Of a stretch of DNA of 64,000 nt, positions 57,436 to 64,000 are shown one piece after another. Location of the stretch: contig NC_092874.1 of the NCBI RefSeq assembly GCF_028372415.1, positions 330,912,651 to 330,976,650 of the forward strand, written 5' to 3'. Both the position numbers and the translations under genes were made by a program. The notes under the pieces were generated by a model. That model searched no databases. It saw nothing but the letters and a program-made list of their open reading frames with translations, and was not told where the DNA came from. Position 1 is the stretch's first letter; each line of letters starts with the position of its first letter. Origin of the DNA: Notamacropus eugenii (Eukaryota > Chordata > Mammalia > Diprotodontia > Macropodidae).

Positions 57436-58299
57436 GAAAAGGAAGTCTATTTTTGTATACGCAGTTTTCTATGGTCTAAGACAAACTCTCATACCAAATA
57501 GGTGATCAGAGACAAATATTCTCATTGTCTTCTCTCTGTCTACCTCCCTTCCTCTCCCTCGGCTCCCCTCTTTCCTCTCCTCTCTCCTCTTTCCTTTATT
57601 TCCTCTCTATCTCCTTGTCTCTGCATGTTTATGCAAATGTGATGCTCAATTTGTCTCTTACTTAAAAGACTCCCTCAAACCCTGTTCTAGTTAGATTATG
57701 GCATCCTTAATGATAGGGATACTGGCTTTCTTTTCTTTGAACACACAATGAAAATGGTATAATTGTGCATACAGGCATAGGAACTGAGAGTGCTTTTGCT
57801 CCCTTAGCCAGGCTTAAAAGTCTTAAATTTCAAGTTCCATTCTGAAGACTTCAGTTCCCACTCATTTTGGAAATGAACATTCATGACTGCCTTGGACTCG
57901 ATTCAATAAAAACAAAACCCATCATAAACAAAGATCCCGCTTCTCTTATTCTCCTAGGTCTGAATCTCACCCCCCTTCCCAACCCTTCTCTACCCCCCTT
58001 CACTCCCTCTCTCTCCCATATCTCTCTCCTTGAACTTAGTTGAGAATTTAAGAAAACTCATAACTTTACCCTGTTGTGTTTGTGTCAACTCCCCTCCCCC
58101 ACCCCTAAACTATTAGGTAACAGATCAAGTGTGATTTCTGTGTGCCAGAGCAGCAGACATGCTGCACCATTGCTTTCAGAAGTCCTAATTTCTTTAAGGA
58201 CAGTTATGCCTTCTGTAGATTAATAAAACAACAGAAGTATTTAATGAAATTATATGGCCTGATCAAGGTTCTAGAGCAGGGAACTGGGAGTCCTGAAGT
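57436..58299. other. Unassigned DNA, CT-rich at 57535-57620 and 57960-58030
   Basis: No gene recognised. Confidence 0.45.
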
Positions 58300-58440
58300 T
58301 CATGGATCATGGAATCACAGAATCTCATCACTGGAAGGGACTACAGGGGCCATTTACTTAAGTTTTGAACTCCATGAACTAGAATACCCTCCATTACATC
58401 ACGGACAAGTATTCATTCAATCTTTATTTAAAGGGCATCC
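58300..58440 (-). mobile_element. L3-type 3' end, antisense
   Basis: GGATCATGGAATCACAGAAT and CTGGAAGGGACTACAGGGGC. Confidence 0.6.
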
Positions 58441-58954
58441 CCTACTGGGCCTATCACATATTAAGTGGATAAATGTTCTATTTATCTCTCTTTGATCCAA
58501 TTAGCACATACCCTAGCACATAGCAGGTACTTGATAAATACTTGTTTTCTTTCTCTCTTTGTCTCTCAGTCTGTCTCTGTCTGTTTTTCTCTCTCCCTAT
58601 CTATCATCCAATTATTGGAATCCATAGCCGATTCCACTTTGGGATAGATTTAATTATTTGCTCTTTTTCCTTTAGTCCACTAAACTATGGAGAAAGTGAT
58701 CAATCCTGAATCATCTATGCAATCCTAATTCATAGTAATATATCATTAGCATACAGCAAAACCTCATACATTATAATGCAGCTCTTTATTGCATGAATTA
58801 TTATGATTAACATTATTTCCATCAAGAACATTGCATGAATCATTTAAATGAAGACCTGGCATAGCACAGTAACCTTATAACACCACTACTGATATCAAGG
58901 AAAGCTATATGTAAAGTGTGTTCTTTCACCAAAGTGAAAAGGGAATTTGTTTGT
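58441..58954. other. Mostly unassigned
   Basis: 58480-58550 resembles an L2/MIR tail (GTACTTGATAAATACTTG). A CT-rich run lies at 58550-58600. Confidence 0.4.
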
Positions 58955-59190
58955 GTTCATCCTTCGTTGCCGAAGAAGACCATATCATCAGAGAAATGAT
59001 GACATGATTTGCACTTGACTTTGTTTTGAGTGAGGGAGGGCTGTGCAGGTCACCATCCTCACTTCTCCTCCAGAGCCATATTAGCTTGGAGAATCCCATC
59101 CTCATCCCCTCAAGTACTGATCACTAGAAGGGAAAGTTGCCCCAGAAGTTGGCTCCACAGTGCCGAGGACCAGTACATGGAAGACAAGGC
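58955..59190 (+). mobile_element. Second-type marsupial SINE
   Basis: The best copy of this family: CCTTCGTTGCCGAAGAAGAC, ATGATTTGCACTTGACTTTG, GTGAGGGAGGGCTGTGCAGG, CTCACTTCTCCTCCAGAGCC. Confidence 0.88.
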
Positions 59191-59269
59191 CAATTCTACT
59201 CTACTTCTGAAGGACTTGGAATAGAGTGAAGGTATAGTTGGACAGAGAGAGAAGAATTATGCTTCCCCC

Positions 59270-59435
59270 AATAGATATTTATGTTAAAGTCAAGAGTTCA
59301 CAAGTAATCTCAGTGCTCAAAGGCCCAGAATATATGTTTGTTAAAGCCTCTCATGTTTCTCTTGTGAAAAAGTTAGAGATATGTGGGCTAGACCATTATA
59401 TAAATAGATGGATTCAGGACAGATTGAATAGCTGA
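59270..59435 (+). pseudogene. Possible CR1/L3-clade reverse-transcriptase scrap
   Basis: The frame reads VSLVKKLEICGLDHYINRWI then QDRLNS and a stop. This resembles the RT segment following the AFD motif in CR1/L3 LINEs (KLE.CGLD....RW....L). Short and with no flanking motifs, so uncertain. Confidence 0.4.
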
Positions 59436-59680
59436 GCTGTTACTAGTTACTGCTTGTGAATAGCCTGCCCATACTCATTTCATGTCTTTCACTTGCCCTC
59501 TGTGTGAAGCTCATCTTTACTTTATCAGGTCTCAGCAGTATACAACATCACTAAAACTTTCCTGTTGAAAAGATGGGAATTTGCTGTTATGGAAAACTTG
59601 GGCCCAATGAGAATACTTGGCAAATTTTCCAAAGCAGTCTAGCCCACTCTCCTCCTTTCCTATGCTGGGCCTAACTCATT

Positions 59681-60301
59681 ATCTGCTGTTGGGATTGGAA
59701 GCTCAATTCCGTGTGGACGGTCTTGGGCGGGTAAAAGTGGGACTTCTAAATCTTAGAGTCTTACGAGGCCCTCCATGCACAATGGGGATTCGAGAAGGTC
59801 AGACTGAGCTAGCTCGGCTAGCTCGGGTATTTCCGCCTCTCCCCAGGAGATACGTGATGGGTGGAGTCTCCCTGCCCTCGAGGTCGTCCCGTATCTGGGC
59901 ACACTATTGTTATCTAACAGCACGGTATTTAGATGCAAACTGTGCGGCTGAAGGTTAAGTAGGATTGAGGAAGCCTGAAAGCTCTCTTAGCACGTGAGGA
60001 GCCAAGAGGACAGTAGGCTCCGTTTCTCTTCTCTTCTCTCTCCCCTCCCCCTCTCTCCCCGCTTGTACTTCTACTTCCAATCCCTTAAGCTTAGCCTCCT
60101 TAGGAAATCTCCCCCTCTTCCTCCTAAGGAAGACCCCCCCCTGCACTTGTAACTAGACCCTGTAATAAAGCTCAACCCTTGTTCGACTCTGGAACGTCCT
60201 TTCTCTCATATGTGCATCCAGCGTGGCCAGCCGAAGACCTCGGGAGGTGAGGTAAGAAAGACTCGGGTAGCCCACACAGGCCTCTAGGCCTGGCAATCTG
60301 C
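59681..60301 (+). mobile_element. Solo LTR of an endogenous retrovirus, with 6-bp duplication
   Basis: The LTR spans 59687-60295 (609 bp), starting TGTTGGGATT and ending GGCCTGGCA, with ATCTGC repeated at 59681-59686 and 60296-60301. A 6-bp duplication is typical of class II (beta-like, ERVK) and also some class I integrations. I count 23 CpGs, high for this AT-rich window, which suggests a fairly recent insertion. There is a polyadenylation signal at 60164-60169. No internal retroviral genes adjoin it, so it is a recombined solo LTR. Plus orientation follows from the AATAAA. Confidence 0.88.
60164..60169 (+). promoter_or_regulatory. LTR polyadenylation signal
   Basis: AATAAA in the expected 3' half of the LTR, followed by a T/CT-rich stretch (CCTTTCTCTCATATGTG), consistent with an R/U5 boundary within the next 50 bp. 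Confidence 0.7.
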
Positions 60302-60960
60302 CTCAGGCATACCAACTATTAGACAAACTCTGTAGGCTCTGTCTATCCAAATGCTCATTGAAATCTAAACGATCGACATTTTTCATCCATTTGGTATTTC
60401 CTGGGTAGATGGACAAGCCAAACTCATTGGAGTGATTAAAGAGCTTTTCGAGGAGGTTCTGTAATGTTTTGGGAGTTGAAGCAATCAATACAATGTCATC
60501 CATAAATAGAAACATATTGAACCTCACCACTGTCAAGAAATTCCTCCTTAACTGTACTGGGTCCCTTAATGGGACCATAATGAATGGTATGCATATGTCC
60601 ACATATATGGCAGGCATGTATCTCCCTGTTTTATGGTTCTCCTGAGGTTTATTATCAGAGGGTTGTTGAATATATTTAATTCTAATGTTATATGGAGGCA
60701 CCTTGTTGTAAAAATACTTGCATAAGACCATAATGTTCTATTGAGTCCATTTTTTTTAGATTATCAACTAACAATAAGTATATTCCCAAATAATGGGGTC
60801 TTACATTCTTTGACTCTGTTGTAAGATGGCAAAATATCATCCACTGTGGAACATTGTTGGAGAACATCTGCTTGTTTCCCCCAAATATCTTCATGAAGGA
60901 TGCCCTCAGTTCATGTTTAGATGACCCTGATAAATGTTTTACATAATCTGGAGAACAGTA

Positions 60961-62337
60961 ATATATATATATAAATGTCAATAGTTAATGCTTTCTTGAT
61001 CACATTGCTTTGGAATCAATATGATCTGAGATTCTTTTTAGTGCCTATGGTTTTTTCCCCTCCTTGAGGCAAGTACTTCACATATATCATCTCATTTGAT
61101 CAAAGAGAGACAGATAGAATATTTATTAAGCACTTAATATCTGATAGACCTAATAGGGAAGGCCCTTCAAAGACTGAGTGACCACTTGTCTGTATTCTAG
61201 CTCCTGTAGTTCGAAACCTAATTAAGGCATCTCTCAATTGCCCTCATAATTATAATGCTTTCAGCATGAATCTCCTCTATATATTCCTGATCCAATCCTG
61301 CCTGTCATAATATAGCCAATTTATTTCTTTGTGATGTTGTTTGGTATTTACTACATTCAGCATGTAACACTTTTTAAAAAAAAAAAAACAAAGCATTTGT
61401 AATATAAAATCCCAAGGCTTCTTTCAAGTCTGCAAGTATTTGGTCTCTTTTATTTCTATTTTTTGGAACCATATTTTCTCATATACTTCTCCTCATTGTC
61501 ACTCTTTCTCATCTTTGTATTAAAGTCAACAAATATTGGACTGTTTATCGATTTGACTTAGAAGGTCTTACGCCAAATTCTTCTTGGAGTTTGCTGAACA
61601 TTTCATCTTCAACTCCCATTATTTGATGGGGGTTTTTATACAAATATTTATCATCAGTCCTGCAATGACCACATTTGACATGAAATAATATTTCTTGTAG
61701 CTTCTGGATATGTGATAGGATCCCTTTTTATGAAGTCCTTTCTTTACTTCTTGAAGGAGTGGCTGAGACTCGTCCTTCTACTTAACTTCATGTTTCTTTC
61801 TTTTTTCTGGCTGCCTTTATAGTCAGGACTGATGATTTCAGCACCTCAAGCAAGATGCCCACTGGTCTTGGGCAAGGATCTCCTTTTAGAGTACCATCAG
61901 TCAAATTAAGGTTTATTTATGTTTTTAAATTGTGTGATTCTTATCACCCTCTGACACCGAAGTGTTAAGGGAACAAGTAGAAAAAATGAACCAGTTTCCA
62001 TGCCAGAAGCTCCTGATATTTTTGAGACCACAGCTTCAATTCATCTTTTACTCATTGTCACCAGCCCCACCCTCCTCAATCCCCCAAAAAAGAAAAGAAA
62101 AAGGACATTCATTTTCCTCAAGGCTAGATGTGGGAAGCAAGGGCAAGGGTACTGAGTGGCACAAAAGAAGAATTAGGAAAAGTAACTTGGGCAAGCAGGT
62201 TGGGCTAAAAATGATAAGGCTTAGCAGTCAGAAGCCAGGAGATCTAGCACAGTCCAGTTATTCCTGGCTGAAGAATGATTCTTAGTAAGATATTAAGTTA
62301 CACTGAATGGCGTAGCTTCCAGGAATGAGAAAGTAAT
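60961..62337. other. Unassigned DNA, possibly more RTE-derived sequence
   Basis: 61120-61150 resembles an antisense MIR tail (ATATTTATTAAGCACTTAAT). The rest could hold upstream parts of the RTE, but I cannot identify endonuclease motifs. The 107-residue frame at 61962-62285 has no domain. Confidence 0.35.
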
Positions 62338-63870
62338 GGAGATTCTGGTTAAGATGGCAATGTGAAAAATCCTAGATGAGCCAGGATTTCCCATAAATGC
62401 TCTAGCAAAGTTCTAAAAATGTGTGTCATCCAGTTCAGGACCAGGAAACTTCCAGAAGTCTGAAACTTCTGAGCAGAGATAAAGCAGAGGTAGAGGAAGC
62501 CAGTGCCATTAATTGAGGACAAAGTCTAATGATTCAGATCTATCTCAGCATCAGGGAAAAAGTGAGACCCAAAGTAAGACTGGGCTAGGTGGCCCAGTAG
62601 ATAGAATCCTATGCCTGGGGTCAGGAAGACCTTAGTTCAAATCCCACCTCAGATGCTTACTAGTTATGTGACCCTGGGAAAGCCACTTAACTTTGTTTGC
62701 CTCAGTTTCCTCATCTGTAAAAAGGAGAAGGAAATGGAAAACCATTTCCAAAGAAAACCCCAAATGGGCTCATGAAGAATTGGATGTGATTGAAGAACAA
62801 GACTGGGTCATGTGACACCTGCTTTGTTGGGGACTTTCGAGAGGACAGAGGTCAAAGTGATCTCCAGATACCTGTAATTGATGCCTATAGCAGCAGATAA
62901 GTCAACTGCCCTGACCAGTAGCAACCAAGTAGCCCATGCCAGAAGCATAGCAGGAGACTGTGAATAGAGCAGCCAGGTGGCCTAAGGGTTACCCCTATAG
63001 AGGCCTGAAACACCACTGTAAAAACATCAGAGCAGGAATCAGGCATCCCCAACAATCTGGGACTATAACCTATTCATAGATAGGTTATAGACAGTTAATC
63101 CAACAACATCTAGGCAGAACCTACCTGGGCTCTAGAAGGGGACTTACATCAGGGTTTGTGCAAGAGAAAGGAGACAGAGAAGAGACAAAGCCAGAACTCA
63201 AAGTTAGCTGAGGAGTCAAAACCAGGGATTGTGAAAGAAAGGAGGGCTTAGCCCTACAGAGGGAACAAGACCCTACCTACTCACTTCATCTGAGAGGAAG
63301 AGGACTGGGATGGTAAACAAAGTCACAATTCAGAAATTGATCCTAGAGATATGAAAAAACAAAAAAACAGCACCAAAATACAATGAAGAAATGTTCTAGG
63401 TTAGGAGAAACCCATGAAGTAAACCCAGAAGATGGAACAGATAGAAATCAAGCCTCAGAGAAAAGAGTGACTTGTCTATAAGAATTCCCAAAATTAACTT
63501 GAAATTTAGGAAGAGGCAGAAAATGAAGTTATATGTGAAGTTAGAGATCTTGAGAAAAAATAACGGAAATGAGAATAAATAACTTGAAATGAAGATGTAA
63601 AATACTGCCGATGAAGAACTCCTTAAAAAAACTTAGAATGTAGAAATTAGAACTCAATGGATACAATAGAAAAAAGGAGAAATTAGAACTCAATGGATAA
63701 AATACACAAAAAGATAAATTAGGACAAAGTTAAGATGCTGAAAGATTAGGAGAAAATATAAGGTATATTCTACTTTATAAGAATTGACTTGGAAACACAG
63801 GTAGAGAAAAGATAACTAAAGACTGGTCAGATTTCTTGAAAATCATGATTAAACAAAAACCCTAGATGCC
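62338..63870 (+). mobile_element. 5' part of an L1 of another subfamily
   Basis: Starts with GATTCTGGTTAAGATGGCAA, an L1-type 5' end with the AAGATGGC box, followed by a 5' UTR and a degenerate ORF1. Near 63610-63700 an ORF1-like coiled-coil segment is seen (GAACTCCTTAAAAAAACTTA; AGAACTCAATGGATAAAATA repeated). GAAAATCATGATTAAACAAA near 63838 matches the block that follows the GLPE motif. ORF2 is not reached. A SINE lies inside the 5' UTR. Confidence 0.6.
62576..62807 (+). mobile_element. tRNA-headed marsupial SINE nested in L1 5' UTR
   Basis: Body about 62585-62798, with AAGACTGGG duplicated at 62576-62584 and 62799-62807. Core: CTAGGTGGCCCAGTAGATAG, GGGAAAGCCACTTAACTTTG, CCTCATCTGTAAAAAGGAG; the TTTGCCA block is reduced. 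Confidence 0.88.
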
Positions 63871-64000
63871 ATTGTAACCTGACTCCCAAAGTCCATTGGT
63901 GTGGAATCCTTTACTCATTAGGGGCTATCAGTGCCTTACACTGGCATGAGGCATGGGGCAGAGTTGGTGAGAGCTGGAGAGAGGAAAGGTTCGGTCTCTG
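63871..64000. other. Unassigned window end
   Basis: Nothing recognised. Confidence 0.4.

Larger units (their letters stand above)
59445..60960 (-). mobile_element. RTE-clade LINE remnant, RT domain, split by an LTR
   Basis: Minus-strand coding fragments in order. Near 60900-60840: an FRxGCSTVDDI-like segment. Near 60750: KKMDSIEHYGLMQVFLQQGA, the AFDSIEH block. Near 60510: FMDDIVLIAS, the Y/F-ADD catalytic box with M for A. Near 60450-60400: EFGLSIYPGNTKWMKN. After the LTR (59687-60295) the C-terminal part continues at 59686-59445 (NEL.P..GRR-like, then KVLVMLYTAET). Frameshifts and stops break it, and the LTR splits it. RTE LINEs encode endonuclease plus RT; here only the RT part is visible. 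60302-60960 is firm, 59445-59680 weaker. Confidence 0.72.

Noticed and set aside
58142..58495. 117-residue plus frame
   Set aside because: Crosses an antisense L3-type 3' end and has no domain; taken as chance.
60303..60731. 142-residue minus frame as a host gene
   Set aside because: It contains FMDDIVLIAS and neighbouring RTE reverse-transcriptase motifs; LINE remnant.
1..64000. Bacterial-type features (operons, CRISPR, riboswitches)
   Set aside because: The window is vertebrate repeat-rich DNA; no regularly spaced direct repeats with unique spacers or operon-like gene runs were seen.

Overview
The window looks like marsupial nuclear DNA. The main evidence is its repeats. It carries many copies of the tRNA-headed marsupial SINE (box of the type CAGCTAGGTGG...CAGTGGATAG, tail ending GAGTTGGACA), copies of a second marsupial SINE (start like TTCGTTGCCGAAGAAGACCA), L1 and half-L1 (HAL1) elements, an RTE-clade LINE, and older L2, L3/CR1 and MIR material. 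The species cannot be named from the sequence alone. I found no host protein-coding gene that I can defend. Most open frames are short, or are shadows of repeats and simple sequence. The one convincing intact coding region is the ORF1 of a young-looking HAL1.

Layout. 1-12 kb: a decayed HAL1 (about 1273-3458), several L1 3' fragments and unassigned AT-rich DNA. 12-15 kb: L3- and L2-like remnants and SINEs. 15.3-18.2 kb: a full-length HAL1 on the minus strand with an intact 362-residue ORF1, a CpG-rich 5' UTR, an A-rich tail and a perfect 16-bp target-site duplication; it has no ORF2. 18.9-20 kb: a 5'-truncated L1. 22.9-24.3 kb: an L2 carrying a hAT-like miniature element. 25.4-27.3 kb: a U6 snRNA pseudogene joined directly to a 5'-truncated L1, a U6-L1 chimera, itself split by a 579-bp LTR-like insertion. 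27.3-28.6 kb: an RTE LINE remnant. 28.6-34 kb: a dense SINE cluster and L2. 34.2-35.6 kb: two L1 tails in tandem, the second interrupted by about 315 bp of CTTT/CCTT repeat. 36-50 kb: SINEs, L1 and L2 pieces, including a SINE nested in an L1 with clean duplications. 50.8-52.6 kb: a third HAL1, with both ends but most of ORF1 missing. 54.9-55.2 kb: a purine-rich tandem repeat with G-runs. 59.4-61 kb: an RTE reverse-transcriptase remnant split by a CpG-rich solo LTR with a 6-bp target duplication. 62.3-63.9 kb: the 5' part of another L1 family, with a SINE nested in it.

How the parts work together: this is a layered record of retrotransposition. Autonomous L1 supplies reverse transcriptase and endonuclease in trans for HAL1, the SINEs and the U6-L1 chimera; RTE, L2 and L3 are older and dead here; ERV-type LTRs land on top. 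The three HAL1 copies at different stages of decay and the nested insertions give a relative insertion order. Repeat names are by recognition of motifs and layout, not by database search, and most repeat edges are good to about 10-30 bp except where a target duplication fixes them.
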